Positions 7,601-15,413 of a stretch of DNA of 17,851 nucleotides are shown here, one piece after another. Positions within the stretch are counted from its first letter, which is position 1; every line of letters begins with the position of its first letter. The notes below the pieces were generated by a model, which did no database searches, was not told the DNA's origin, and was given only the letters and a program-made list of their open reading frames with translations. A program made the position numbers and the translations under genes. Location of the stretch: assembly GCA_022425565.1 (NCBI GenBank), contig JAKMFG010000248.1, forward strand, positions 1 through 17,851. The letters run 5' to 3'. This DNA comes from Alphaproteobacteria bacterium (lineage in GTDB: Bacteria; Pseudomonadota; Alphaproteobacteria; Puniceispirillales; Puniceispirillaceae).

Positions 7601-9204
7601 GCCTGATCGCGCGGCTCCGCCACTCGACACCCGGCGTGACGCTGATCTCGCCGCCGCCGCACCATGACATCTATTCCATTGAGGATCTGGCACAGCTGAT
7701 TTACGACCTGAAGCAGATCAACCCCGACGCCAAGGTCTGTGTGAAGCTGGTTGCCTCGACCGGCATCGGCACCATCGCCGCCGGTGTGGCCAAGGCCAAG
7801 GCTGACGCCATTCTGGTCTCGGGCCATGGCGGCGGTACCGGGGCCAGCCCGCAATCCTCGATCAAGCATGCTGGTCTTCCGTGGGAGATGGGCCTGTCCG
7901 AGGTGCATCAGGTGCTGTGTATGAACGATCTTCGCAGCAAGGTTGTGCTACGCACCGATGGCGGGCTGAAGACCGGCCGTGACATCGTCATGGCGGCGAT
8001 GCTTGGCGCCGACGAATATGGCATCGGCACCTCGGCGCTGATTGCCATGGGATGCATCATGGTACGTCAGTGCCACTCTAACACCTGCCCGGTCGGTGTC
8101 TGTACACAGCGCGACGACCTGCGTGCCAAGTTCGAGGGCACGCCGGAGAAGGTGGTGCAGCTCTTCACCCATCTGGCTGAAGAGGTTCGCGAGATTCTCG
8201 CCTCTCTTGGTTTCACCTCGCTGGAAGAGGTGATCGGCCGCACCGACCTTCTGTCACAGGTCAGCCGTGGTGACGCCGCGCTCGACGATCTCGACCTGAA
8301 CCCCATTCTGGTTCAGGCCGAGCGTGATATCGAGGCCGGCAGCCCGCGTGACCGTGACCGCGAGGCGGTTCCGGACACACTGGATGCGCTGATGGTCCGC
8401 GACGCCGATACGGCGCTGCAGTTCGGATCGAAAATGCAGCTGTCCTACAATGTGGAGAACACACAGCGCGCCATTGGCACGCGCCTGTCCTCGCACATTG
8501 TTCGCAAGTTCGGGATGACGGGCCTTCGCGAGAACCACATCTCGGTGCGTCTTCGCGGGACGGCCGGCCAGTCGCTCGGCGCCTTTGCCACGCAGGGACT
8601 GCGGCTCGAGGTGATCGGGGATGCCAACGACTATGTGGGCAAAGGACTGTCGGGCGGCACCATCATCGTGCGTCCGTCGGCAGCAGCAGCCTTTGTTGCG
8701 CATGACAACACCATCATCGGCAACACCGTCCTTTATGGAGCAACCTCCGGCATGCTGTTTGCAGCCGGCCAGGCCGGTGAGCGCCTTTGCGTGCGCAACT
8801 CCGGCGCAACAGCGGTTGTCGAGGGGGCCGGGACCAACGCTTGTGAATATATGACGGGCGGACGTGTGGTGATCCTTGGCGAGGTTGGTGACAACTTTGG
8901 TGCTGGAATGACCGGCGGCATAGGTTTTGTCTATGACCCTGACGGTCAGTTCATGAGCCGGGTTAATCCGGAAAGCCTGCAGGTTGTCAGGATCGGAACA
9001 TCTCACTGGGAAGCTGAACTGAAGGGCTTGGTCGAGGCTCACGCCAAGGCCACCGATTCCGCTCTTGCCGCACGGCTGCTCAACGAGTGGGATGTCGAGA
9101 TCGGCAAGTTCTGGCAGGTCGTGCCGACAGAAATCGTGCCGCGACTGGAGATGCCTTTGTCCAACGAGGAAACCGCAGCGGCAGACGGCGGCACATCCGC
9201 CTGA
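4651..9204 (+). CDS. gltB: Glutamate synthase [NADPH] large (alpha) subunit
   Basis: 1517 residues. Domain order: a short propeptide, then a class II glutamine amidotransferase domain whose catalytic N-terminal Cys should be C38 (in HDACGVGF) after removal of 37 residues, with NGEINTIRGN at 268-277. A central domain follows, then the FMN-binding (beta/alpha)8 synthase domain with SGHGGGTGASP at 1057-1067. The 3Fe-4S cysteines are C1135-x5-C1141-x4-C1146, and the protein ends in the glycine-rich beta-helix domain. It hydrolyses glutamine and transfers ammonia through an internal tunnel to 2-oxoglutarate, the assimilatory GS-GOGAT step. Start: GAGG (4638-4641) is 9 bases from ATG 4651 and only 3 from ATG 4645, so 4651 is preferred. 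The open frame continues upstream into gltD but has no support there. Confidence 0.97.
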   Translation: MSKHEIFDEAEYLARRARNEARLTDAGVYGPQMEHDACGVGFVAARDGKPTRAVVDAAIEALQAIWHRGAVDADGMTGDGAGIHIEIPRNFFIEHIARTGHDDDGGRLAVGMVFLPRTDLAAQERCRCIVEQEILAVGHVIYGWRQVPVDTHALGDKANATRPEIEQIMFSMSTDIDEEEAERQLYVVRRRIEKAVTAELISDFYICSMSSRSIIYKGMFLAEQVTAFFPDLLDKRFVSSFAIYHQRYSTNTMPTWKLAQPFRVLAHNGEINTIRGNQNWMTCHEDRMDSDVFGDAIEDLKPVIGKGSSDSAALDAVFELMGHGGRTLPMVKTMMIPAAVDVDGDGELAKLYAYCNAVMEPWDGPAAIAAYANNWVIAGLDRNGLRPMRYVVTDDGLVIAGSETGMVVVPEERILERGRIGPGQMMGIDLKRGTMFLNDELKAELAGKRDWAKWIGRSQQMGTLLAHNGTKPSERLPALDVRRRQMIAGWTMEDLELILQPMAAGGKEAVGSMGDDTPLAVLSNRYRGLHHFFRQNFSQVTNPPIDSLRERHVMTLRTRLGNLGNILDEAPEQCDHLLLNSPVLTVPEWDALVSYLGDKAVTIDCTFDIDGQDDFTTALERIANEAEEAVRSGCEHVMLSDRAVSDTRCPIPMILATGAVHSHLVRQQLRTFASVNVATGECLDVHHFAVLIGVGATTINAYVAEEAIAERHDRGLLPKLTLPEAVANYRTAVENGLLKIMSKMGISVIASYRGGYNFEALGLSRSLVAKYFPPMSSRISGLGLTGIASRVTEMHRKAYETADAILPVGGFFRYRRSGERHAFDGQLIHAMQHACDTGSFESWKKYSSLVGSQGPINLRDLMDFKAAAEPVKIEDVESITRIRKRLVSPGISLGALSPEAHETLSIAMNRIGAKSDSGEGGEDPSRFRLRENGDNPSSAIKQIASGRFGVTAEYLNNCREIEIKVAQGAKPGEGGQLPGIKVDSLIARLRHSTPGVTLISPPPHHDIYSIEDLAQLIYDLKQINPDAKVCVKLVASTGIGTIAAGVAKAKADAILVSGHGGGTGASPQSSIKHAGLPWEMGLSEVHQVLCMNDLRSKVVLRTDGGLKTGRDIVMAAMLGADEYGIGTSALIAMGCIMVRQCHSNTCPVGVCTQRDDLRAKFEGTPEKVVQLFTHLAEEVREILASLGFTSLEEVIGRTDLLSQVSRGDAALDDLDLNPILVQAERDIEAGSPRDRDREAVPDTLDALMVRDADTALQFGSKMQLSYNVENTQRAIGTRLSSHIVRKFGMTGLRENHISVRLRGTAGQSLGAFATQGLRLEVIGDANDYVGKGLSGGTIIVRPSAAAAFVAHDNTIIGNTVLYGATSGMLFAAGQAGERLCVRNSGATAVVEGAGTNACEYMTGGRVVILGEVGDNFGAGMTGGIGFVYDPDGQFMSRVNPESLQVVRIGTSHWEAELKGLVEAHAKATDSALAARLLNEWDVEIGKFWQVVPTEIVPRLEMPLSNEETAAADGGTSA

Positions 9205-9269
9205 TGCCGTTGGCGTGATCCGTTCTGTTGCTTGTTGTCTGAAAAAGCAAATTCGGTTAATCCGGTTCC

Positions 9270-9767
9270 ATGCCCGAGATATCCGTACAGACAGATGCCG
9301 ATCTGCCGGCCATTGAAACGCTGATGGCCGAGGCCTTTGGACCGAAGCGCCACAGCCGTTCGGTATGGCAGCTTCGCCCTGGCCCGCCGGTTCCCGAACT
9401 GTGCCTTGTCATCCGCGCAGATGGCGAGACCGTCGGCTCCTTGCGATTCTGGGAAGTCATGCTTGGCGACGAGCGCATACTGCTGCTGGGGCCGCTTGCG
9501 GTGCAGCCGAGTGAGCGTGGGCGCGGGTTCGGCCGTGACCTTATCAAAGAGGCACTTGGCCGGGCAAAGAACGGGCGCTGGCAGCTGGTGCTTGTATCCG
9601 GTGAGGTGGATTATTATCCGAAATTCGGCTTTGTACCGGCTGCGCCCTACGGTATCGACTGGCCGGGATTCATCGAGCTGGAGCGTCTGCAATTCTTCGA
9701 ATTGAAGGACGGTGCACTGGGTGATTTGCCGCCGGGGCCACTTGCCGTCAGGGCGCTTCCCGGCTAG
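9270..9767 (+). CDS. GNAT-family N-acetyltransferase (YhbS-like)
   Basis: 165 residues. It has the GNAT fold signature: a beta strand LLLGPLAVQP (about 70-79) leading into the acetyl-CoA pyrophosphate loop RGRGFG and a helix. A later YYPKFGF segment is typical of the YhbS/COG3153 group. It should transfer an acetyl group from acetyl-CoA to an amine; the substrate cannot be told from sequence. The start has no strong Shine-Dalgarno, but the protein begins correctly for the family (short strand MPEISVQTDADLPAI then helix). It lies 65 bases after gltB and 41 bases before the GST gene, so cotranscription with either is possible. No convincing terminator separates it from gltB. Confidence 0.85.
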   Translation: MPEISVQTDADLPAIETLMAEAFGPKRHSRSVWQLRPGPPVPELCLVIRADGETVGSLRFWEVMLGDERILLLGPLAVQPSERGRGFGRDLIKEALGRAKNGRWQLVLVSGEVDYYPKFGFVPAAPYGIDWPGFIELERLQFFELKDGALGDLPPGPLAVRALPG

Positions 9768-9808
9768 GATTTCAGCCAGTTTCAGGACGAGGCGACAAAA
9801 CAGACCAC

Positions 9809-10480
9809 ATGCGTTTCCTGCATCATCATCCCTTATATGGCGCCTCCCGCACGGCGCGGCTGATGCTTGCCGAGCGGAACCTCGTCTTTTTCCCGAAAAT
9901 GGAACTCCCCTGGGAACGGCATGAGGAATTCCTCGGCATGAATCCGTCTGGCGATGTTCCGGTGCTCGTCACCGAGGATGGCGTCGTTCTGGCCGGCACC
10001 ATGGTGATTGCCGAATTTCTCGAGGAGACCGAGGACAAGTCGACAAGCCTGATCTGGGGCACGCCCGCCGAACGTGCCGAGATTCGCCGGCTGACCAACT
10101 GGTTCGAGGACAAGTTCGTTCGCGAGGTTGGCGCGCCGCTTCTGAAGGAGCGCTACATCAAGCGTGTTTCGATCCGTGGCAATCCCTCATCAGAGGTAAT
10201 GCGTGCGGCGATGGCAAACCTGCATAACCATCTCGACTATATCGACTGGCTTGCCGAGCAGGGCAACTGGCTTGCCGGCAAGGCGATGTCGCTTGCCGAC
10301 CTGTCGGCGGCGGCGCATCTGTCGGTGACCGATTATTTCGGCGATATCGACTGGGACCGTCATCCTGAGGCCAGGCAATGGTATGCGAAGATCAAGTCGC
10401 GGCCGTCATTCCGCGATCTGCTTGCTGATGTCGTGGCCGGCCTGACACCGGCGGCGCATTACGCCAATCTGGATTTCTAG
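9809..10480 (+). CDS. Glutathione S-transferase family protein
   Basis: 223 residues. The N-terminal thioredoxin-like domain (about 1-80) shows the usual start (MRFLHHHPLYGASRTARL), the cis-Pro region DVPVLVTEDG and the glutathione-contacting segment of the fold ending in AEFLEET. An all-helical C-terminal domain follows, with the GST N-capping/ASL segment GKAMSLADLSAAAHL and a RPSFRDLL near the end. The family conjugates or reduces substrates with glutathione, but many members have uncharacterised or non-catalytic roles. A Ser at residue 13 could be the activating residue. The nearest purine-rich sequence is 16 bases upstream, so the start is chosen by protein similarity. It converges on the hydrolase gene with only 9 bases between. 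Confidence 0.85.
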   Translation: MRFLHHHPLYGASRTARLMLAERNLVFFPKMELPWERHEEFLGMNPSGDVPVLVTEDGVVLAGTMVIAEFLEETEDKSTSLIWGTPAERAEIRRLTNWFEDKFVREVGAPLLKERYIKRVSIRGNPSSEVMRAAMANLHNHLDYIDWLAEQGNWLAGKAMSLADLSAAAHLSVTDYFGDIDWDRHPEARQWYAKIKSRPSFRDLLADVVAGLTPAAHYANLDF

Positions 10481-10489
10481 CCTGAACAG

Positions 10490-11254
10490 CTAGCCTGTCT
10501 GTGCCGCCATCCGTTCCAGCGCACCGCGAAGCAGCGCCAGCTGGTCCGGCTCGGAAAACCGGTGGCCGGCACCCTTGACCAGAGACAGCTCGACATCCCT
10601 GCTTGCCAGGCATTCTGCGGTGCTGGTCGCCGTCTGCCATGGCACCTCTTCATCCTGCATGCCGTGAAGGAGATGGACCGGACAGGTGATGTCCAGCCCG
10701 CCGCGAAGCCGCAGATTGTCCCGTCCGTCGGTGATCAGGTGCCAGGGATATTTTACCGGCTCGTCCGAATAGGGGTTTGGCAGCGCAATCACACCGTCGG
10801 CCTCGATCCGGGCGCGCTGTTCGTCGGTGAATTCGGCCCAGAGAAGATCCTCGGTGAAGTCCGGTGCCGCCGCAATGCCGATCAGCCCGGCAACGCGGTC
10901 GGGGCGCGCCAGCGCAACATTTAGCATCAGCCAGCCGCCAAGTGATGACCCGACGAGGATCTGTGGCCCCTCGGTCAGCGTGTCGATCGCCGCAAGGCAG
11001 TCGGATGTCCAGCTGGAGATGTTGCCGTCGAGGAAATCGCCGCTCGAAAGACCGTGGCCGCGATAGTCGAATCGCAGGCAGGGACGGCCTGCTTCCCGCG
11101 CCCATGCCTCGACCTCGAGCGCCTTGGTGCCGTCCATGTCGGAGCCGTGCCCACACAGAAATGTGACGCCGGCACCGCTGCCCGGAAGGCGGCGATAGGC
11201 CAGCCGGTCACCGCTGCCAATCTCGAGATAGTCTGCCTGCGCCAAACCTGTCAT
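10490..11254 (-). CDS. Alpha/beta hydrolase, ABHD10-like (carboxylesterase/thioesterase)
   Basis: 254 residues. The catalytic triad is recognisable: nucleophile S104 in GSSLGG (102-107), acid D201 in HGMQDEEVPW, and base H231 in GAGHRFS. The oxyanion strand CGHGSDMDGTKA and the RFDYRGHGLSSG segment match the ABHD10 group, which in animals is a mitochondrial depalmitoylase/acyl-glucuronide esterase. The bacterial substrate is unknown, most likely an ester or thioester. Start is uncertain: AAGAGG abuts the ATG directly, whereas the TTG at codon 4 has it 9 bases upstream, so the product may begin three residues later. It converges on the GST gene and diverges from the glycosyltransferase across 68 bases. 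Confidence 0.85.
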   Translation of the reverse strand: MTGLAQADYLEIGSGDRLAYRRLPGSGAGVTFLCGHGSDMDGTKALEVEAWAREAGRPCLRFDYRGHGLSSGDFLDGNISSWTSDCLAAIDTLTEGPQILVGSSLGGWLMLNVALARPDRVAGLIGIAAAPDFTEDLLWAEFTDEQRARIEADGVIALPNPYSDEPVKYPWHLITDGRDNLRLRGGLDITCPVHLLHGMQDEEVPWQTATSTAECLASRDVELSLVKGAGHRFSEPDQLALLRGALERMAAQTG

Positions 11255-11322
11255 CCTCTTGCCACGAAAACGTTCTCGAATTTCCGGCGCGCCAATGCTA
11301 TCACGCCGTCAGGAGATACCTT

Positions 11323-12519
11323 ATGACCACTAACACGCGGACAGCAGGATTCGTCAAGTCGCACGGCCAGAGCGGCAAAGGGCCCGTTATCGTACAGGTG
11401 CTACCGGCGCTTGTGCGCGGCGGTGTCGAGCGTGGCACGATCGAAATGGCACGTGCCATCATCGATGCCGGGGGCAAGGCCGTGGTTATTTCATCGGGCG
11501 GACCGCTGGTCCGGCATCTCGACCGGCTCGGCGCGGTTCACCACAAACTCCCCGTCGGGGTGAAGAATCCGCTTGCCTGGTCGGGCCTGCGCCGACGGGT
11601 CAAGCGCATCCTGAAGGATGAAGGCGCCGATATCGTGCATGTACGCTCGCGCGTGCCGGCGCAAATCGTACTTCCCGTCGCCAGAGCGCTCGGGATCATT
11701 TCGGTCAGCACTGTGCATGGTCGCTTCCAGAATACGACCCTGCTGAAGCGCATCTTCAACGGCAAAATGCTGGCTGCCGACCATATCATCGCGATCTCGC
11801 GCTATGTGAAATCACAGATCGAGCGTCAGTTCGGCGCGCAGGGCAGCAAGCTGACAGTCGTGCAGCGCGGCGTGGATATCGAGGTGTTCGACCCGGCTGC
11901 CGTGGCGCAATCGCGGATCATCCGCTTTGTCGACTCTATCGCGCTTCCCGAAGACCAACCTGTGATCATGCTGCCGGCACGGCCGACGGCCTGGAAAGGT
12001 CATGAAATTCTGCTGGAAGCGCTGGCAAAAATTGCTGACCGTCGGTTCATCTGCGTTCTGCTTGGTGCGGCAGACGGCAAGCAGGCCTTCATAGACAGGC
12101 TGACACAGACCGGCATGAGACTGGGGCTCGAGGGCCGCTTCCGGCTGGCGCATGGCGTCGATGACATGCCGGCGGCGCTGATGGCAGCGGATATCGTCGC
12201 CATGCCGTCGGTTACGCCAGAGCCATTTGGCCGCGTGTCGCTGGAGGCGCAGGCCATGGGTCGTCTGGTAGTGGCCTTTGACCATGGCGGGGCTGCAGAG
12301 TCGATTGTCCATGGCAAGACGGGCTGGCTTGCCACGCCTGTGGACGCCGGCAGCCTTGCTGAATGCCTTGGCAAGGCGCTTGATTTCACTGCCAGCCAGC
12401 GTCAGACGATGGCGCAGGAGACACGCAACCAAATCGAAGCGAACTTTTCGAGCGACCAGATGTGTAACCAGACCATTGCGATTTACGCACGTCTTCTAAA
12501 GGGCCGTCACACCGGCTGA
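11323..12519 (+). CDS. Glycosyltransferase family 4 (GT-B) protein
   Basis: 398 residues. The N-terminal GT-B half has the glycine-rich acceptor loop LVRGGVERG (30-38). The C-terminal half has the donor-binding R220...K225 pair in ARPTAWKG and the EX7E motif E300/E308 in EPFGRVSLE, followed by AxGRLVVAFDHGGAAESI, typical of GT4 retaining transferases. It should move a sugar from a nucleotide sugar onto an envelope glycan or lipid, probably at the cytoplasmic face of the inner membrane; donor and acceptor cannot be told. AGGAG (11311-11315) is 7 bases before the start. It stands alone here, not inside a polysaccharide cluster, with the next gene (thrS) starting 104 bases later. There is no transmembrane segment. 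Confidence 0.88.
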   Translation: MTTNTRTAGFVKSHGQSGKGPVIVQVLPALVRGGVERGTIEMARAIIDAGGKAVVISSGGPLVRHLDRLGAVHHKLPVGVKNPLAWSGLRRRVKRILKDEGADIVHVRSRVPAQIVLPVARALGIISVSTVHGRFQNTTLLKRIFNGKMLAADHIIAISRYVKSQIERQFGAQGSKLTVVQRGVDIEVFDPAAVAQSRIIRFVDSIALPEDQPVIMLPARPTAWKGHEILLEALAKIADRRFICVLLGAADGKQAFIDRLTQTGMRLGLEGRFRLAHGVDDMPAALMAADIVAMPSVTPEPFGRVSLEAQAMGRLVVAFDHGGAAESIVHGKTGWLATPVDAGSLAECLGKALDFTASQRQTMAQETRNQIEANFSSDQMCNQTIAIYARLLKGRHTG

Positions 12520-12532
12520 ATTTGTTCCGGTC

Positions 12533-12561
12533 TTGAGTTTGCCGAAGCGTGAAGCTAGTTT
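12533..12561 (+). promoter_or_regulatory. Weak candidate promoter for thrS
   Basis: TTGAGT (12533-12538) and TAGTTT (12556-12561) are 17 bp apart, matching consensus at 4 and 3 positions. It lies in the 104-base gap between the glycosyltransferase and thrS, which is the right place. No T-box-like or strong terminator structure was seen in this leader. Confidence 0.3.
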
Positions 12562-12623
12562 GCGCAACAGGCGTTTTCACATAAAGCCATTTTCGCGCGC
12601 GACATCCAGGATGATACAGGCCC

Positions 12624-14567
12624 ATGCCGATCGTAACCCTTCCAGACGGATCCACCAGAAGCTATGATTCCCCGGTCTCGCCGGCGACCATTGCGGCCGA
12701 TATCGGCCCGGGCCTCGCCAAGGCGGCGATGCTGGCTGTTGTCGATGGTCAGGAATGGGACATGACCCGCGAGATCGAGGCTGATTCCTCGCTGGCACTT
12801 CTGACGGCAAAGGATGAGACCATTCTCGCCACCATCAGGCATGATGCCGCGCATGTGATGGCTGAGGCGGTTCTCGAGCTGTATCCCGAGACACAGGTCA
12901 CTATTGGTCCGTCTATCGAAAACGGATTCTATTACGATTTTCATCGCGAGGCCGCGTTCAGCGACGAAGATCTTGCCGCCATCGAGGCGCGCATGCATGA
13001 GATCGTTGATCGCGACGAGCCGATCATCCGCAATGTCTGGAGCCGTGACGAGGCGGTCGCCTTCTACAAGAAGAACAATGAGCCGTTTAAGATAGAGCTT
13101 GTCGAGGCAATTCCGGCTGGTGAGACGGTCACCTTCTACCAGCAGGGTGATTTCATCGATCTGTGCCGCGGGCCGCATCTGGCCTCGACCGGTCGCATGG
13201 GGCATGCCTTCAAGCTGATGAGTGTTGCCGGTGCCTACTGGCGCGGGGATTCGGACCGTCCGATGCTGCAGCGCATCTATGGCACGGCATGGCGCACGGA
13301 AAAGGAACTCAATGCCTATCTCCATATGCTGGAGGAGGCGGAGAAGCGGGACCACCGCAAGCTCGGCAAGCAACTCGGTTTCTTCCACCTTCAGGAAGAG
13401 GCAACGGGATCGGTATTTTGGCATCCGAGCGGCTGGACCATCTATCGCGAGATCGAGACCTACATGCGCCGCCGCCTTGAAGAAGGTGGTTATGACGAGG
13501 TGAAGACACCACAGCTTGTCGACCGTGCGCTGTGGGAAGCCTCCGGCCACTGGGACAAATTCCGCGAGAACATGTTCACCGCCGAGGCCGAGGATGACCG
13601 CACACTGGCGCTGAAGCCGATGAATTGCCCCTGCCATGTGCAGATCTTCCGCCAGGGCATCAAATCCTATCGCGACCTTCCGCTCCGCATGGCCGAATTC
13701 GGCTCATGCCACCGGAACGAGCCGTCCGGTGCGCTTCACGGCATCATGCGGGTTCGCGCCTTTACGCAGGATGACGCGCATATCTTCTGCACCGAGGACC
13801 AGATCACCGCTGAATCGGTTATCTTCTGTGAGCTTCTTCAGTCGATTTATGCCGATTTCGGGTTTGAGGATATTCGCGTGAAATTCTCGGACCGGCCGGA
13901 AGTGCGCGCCGGTGAGGATGATGTGTGGGATCGCGCTGAATCCGCGCTGACCGATGCCTGTGACGCGGCCGAGCTTGAGACTGTGCTGAACCCGGGCGAG
14001 GGCGCGTTCTATGGCCCGAAACTGGAATTCGTGCTTCGTGACGCCATTGGCCGTGACTGGCAGTGTGGCACGCTGCAGGTGGATTTCGTGCTGCCGGACA
14101 GGCTGGACGCCGAATATGTGGCCGAGGACGGCAACCGCCACCGGCCGGTCATGCTGCACCGCGCCATTCTTGGCTCGCTGGAGCGCTGGATCGGCATCAT
14201 CATCGAGCAATATTCTGGTCGCATGCCACCATGGCTGGCCCCGACGCAGGTCGTGGTCGCCTCGATCACCGACAGAGCCAACGACTATGCGAAGCAGGTC
14301 ACCGAGGCATTCCGTGCTGCCGGAATGCGTGCCAGCAGTGATCTTCGCAACGAAAAGATCAGCTACAAGGTGCGCGAGCATAGTGTCATGAAAGTGCCCT
14401 ATATCCTGGCGGTCGGTGGCCGCGAGGAAGAGGCTGGCACGGTGGCATTGCGCCGCCTCGGCTCCAACGAGCAGCAGGTGATCCCGATGCAGGAGGCGCT
14501 GGCCATGCTTCGCGGCGAGAGCCTGCCGCCGGATCTGGCGCGGCGCGCGACGATGGCTGCGGAATGA
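12624..14567 (+). CDS. thrS: Threonyl-tRNA synthetase
   Basis: 647 residues, full length. N-terminal TGS domain (about 1-62), then the editing domain with HxxxH at H73/H77 and C181/H185 in DLCRGPHL, which removes mischarged serine. The class II catalytic core carries the zinc ligands C335 (MNCPC), H386 (DDAHIF) and H512 (LHRAILGS) and motif 2 around [10 protein letters not shown]. The C-terminal anticodon-binding domain begins near residue 545 ([11 protein letters not shown]). All key residues of both the synthetic and editing sites are present. The start gives the usual [11 protein letters not shown]-terminus; the nearest Shine-Dalgarno-like sequences are weak. It heads the conserved thrS-infC-rpmI-rplT-pheST cluster. 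Confidence 0.97.
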   Translation: MPIVTLPDGSTRSYDSPVSPATIAADIGPGLAKAAMLAVVDGQEWDMTREIEADSSLALLTAKDETILATIRHDAAHVMAEAVLELYPETQVTIGPSIENGFYYDFHREAAFSDEDLAAIEARMHEIVDRDEPIIRNVWSRDEAVAFYKKNNEPFKIELVEAIPAGETVTFYQQGDFIDLCRGPHLASTGRMGHAFKLMSVAGAYWRGDSDRPMLQRIYGTAWRTEKELNAYLHMLEEAEKRDHRKLGKQLGFFHLQEEATGSVFWHPSGWTIYREIETYMRRRLEEGGYDEVKTPQLVDRALWEASGHWDKFRENMFTAEAEDDRTLALKPMNCPCHVQIFRQGIKSYRDLPLRMAEFGSCHRNEPSGALHGIMRVRAFTQDDAHIFCTEDQITAESVIFCELLQSIYADFGFEDIRVKFSDRPEVRAGEDDVWDRAESALTDACDAAELETVLNPGEGAFYGPKLEFVLRDAIGRDWQCGTLQVDFVLPDRLDAEYVAEDGNRHRPVMLHRAILGSLERWIGIIIEQYSGRMPPWLAPTQVVVASITDRANDYAKQVTEAFRAAGMRASSDLRNEKISYKVREHSVMKVPYILAVGGREEEAGTVALRRLGSNEQQVIPMQEALAMLRGESLPPDLARRATMAAE

Positions 14568-14601
14568 CCGCGGCCGGCACCGCAAAGCTGCGAATCGCTA
14601 A

Positions 14602-14630
14602 GTGACTAGGCAAATCGGGCAGTTTTTGAT
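14602..14630 (+). promoter_or_regulatory. Weak candidate promoter within the thrS-infC spacer
   Basis: GTGACT (14602-14607) and TTTGAT (14625-14630) lie 17 bp apart, 4 of 6 matches each. It could supply infC independently of thrS, but it overlaps the first leader hairpin and read-through from thrS is equally plausible. Confidence 0.25.
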
Positions 14631-14668
14631 ACAAAATGCCCACGACGGTGCGCGGGACGCCGCCGTCG
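14617..14668 (+). promoter_or_regulatory. Two adjacent hairpins in the infC leader
   Basis: The first (14617-14641) pairs GGGCA...TTTTG with CAAAA TGCCC around an ATA loop with a 2-base bulge. The second (14643-14668) pairs CGACGG with CCGTCG and has an inner GCG/CGC helix. Neither is followed by a T-run, so they are not standard terminators. They lie about 50 bases before the infC Shine-Dalgarno and may shape its mRNA or an mRNA processing site; function is inferred only from position. Confidence 0.35.
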
Positions 14669-14706
14669 AATGCGTTCTGGCTGCCGGTTGTCGGCGCCGA
14701 AAAAAC

Positions 14707-14721
14707 AGGAGAAGTTAAATA
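14707..14721 (+). promoter_or_regulatory. Shine-Dalgarno and AUA start of infC
   Basis: AGGAGAAG (14707-14714) lies at ideal spacing before ATA (14719-14721), with an in-frame stop between them. There is no ATG, GTG or TTG in frame at good spacing. This fixes the infC start at a codon that IF3 itself discriminates against, giving negative feedback on its own translation. Confidence 0.7.
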
Positions 14722-15255
14722 GCTCGTCCCCATAGTAACGTGCCGCCCGTCATTGACGGCCCGCGCGTAAACGGCGCCATCAGGGTGCCGAAAGTTCGGT
14801 GTATCGACCCGGAAGGTAACCAGCTGGGCGTCCTCGATACCCGTGAAGCTCTTACAAAGGCTGAAGATTTCGGTCTCGACCTTGTCGAGGTGCAGCCGAA
14901 TGCCGATCCGCCTGTCTGCAAGATTCTCGACTATGGCAAGTACAAGTACGAGGCGCAGAAACGGGCCAACGAGGCGCGCAAGAAGCAGAAGACCATCGAG
15001 GTCAAGGAAATCAAGTTCCGTCCCAATATTGACGAGCATGATTACCAGGTGAAAATGCGCAATGTGTCCAAGTTCCTTGCCGCTGGCGACAAGGTGAAGG
15101 TCACCCTGAGGTTCCGTGGGCGTGAAATGGCCCACCAGGACCTGGGTGCCAAGGTTCTCGCGCGTGTGCGCCAGGAGACCGAGGAGGTCGCCAAGGTCGA
15201 GGCCATGCCGAAGCTTGAAGGTCGCCAGATGGTGATGGTCATCGCCCCGCGCTGA
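14719..15255 (+). CDS. infC: Translation initiation factor IF-3 (AUA start codon)
   Basis: 178 residues from the proposed AUA start. IF3 binds the 30S subunit, blocks premature 50S joining and rejects wrong initiator tRNA or start codons. The N-domain includes [18 protein letters not shown] and [12 protein letters not shown]. The [19 protein letters not shown] linker and C-domain with [14 protein letters not shown] are textbook IF3. Start: the first ordinary start is GTG at 14740, which has no Shine-Dalgarno and would remove part of the N-terminus. Going upstream the frame reads [14 protein letters not shown], like other alphaproteobacterial IF3s that begin M-A-R-P. It reaches ATA at 14719, directly after an in-frame TAA (14716-14718) and 7 bases after AGGAG (14707-14711). 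Known infC genes use AUU or other AUN codons for self-control, so ATA is the likely start. Confidence 0.93.
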   Translation: MARPHSNVPPVIDGPRVNGAIRVPKVRCIDPEGNQLGVLDTREALTKAEDFGLDLVEVQPNADPPVCKILDYGKYKYEAQKRANEARKKQKTIEVKEIKFRPNIDEHDYQVKMRNVSKFLAAGDKVKVTLRFRGREMAHQDLGAKVLARVRQETEEVAKVEAMPKLEGRQMVMVIAPR

Positions 15256-15283
15256 CCAGCACCGCCATTCTGGCCAAAACCGC

Positions 15284-15312
15284 TTGATTCCTGCTGCGCG
15301 CAGCCCTATAAC
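15284..15312 (+). promoter_or_regulatory. Sigma70-type promoter for rpmI-rplT
   Basis: TTGATT (15284-15289, 4 of 6) and TATAAC (15307-15312, 5 of 6) are separated by exactly 17 bp, in the 189-base gap between infC and rpmI. The transcript would start near 15319 with a leader of about 125 bases. This makes the two ribosomal protein genes at least partly independent of infC. Confidence 0.55.
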
Positions 15313-15345
15313 CACGGCTTCGCGCATATCACTGTCGCGTCCGGG

Positions 15346-15413
15346 CCTGAAAAATCAGGGCATGCCTGGCCGGCTGATCGCCGCAACCGTTTGAATGGGC
15401 CCCGCGCGAGGGG
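15346..15413 (+). promoter_or_regulatory. Structured 5' leader of rpmI-rplT
   Basis: Two clear hairpins are visible: CCTGA-AAAA-TCAGG (15346-15359) and CCCC-GCGCGA-GGGG (15400-15413). The second ends about 22 bases before the rpmI Shine-Dalgarno. In Escherichia coli and Bacillus, L20 represses its own operon through leader structures that mimic its 23S rRNA site. Whether this leader does so is inference; it does not obviously match a known L20-leader consensus by eye. Confidence 0.35.

Noticed and set aside
9187..9201. GGCGG-CACAT-CCGCC inverted repeat at the end of gltB as a terminator
   Set aside because: It lies within the last codons and is not followed by a T-run; the stem is only 5 bp.
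14740..14742. GTG as the infC start
   Set aside because: It has no Shine-Dalgarno and would drop conserved N-terminal residues; the AUA at 14719 fits better.
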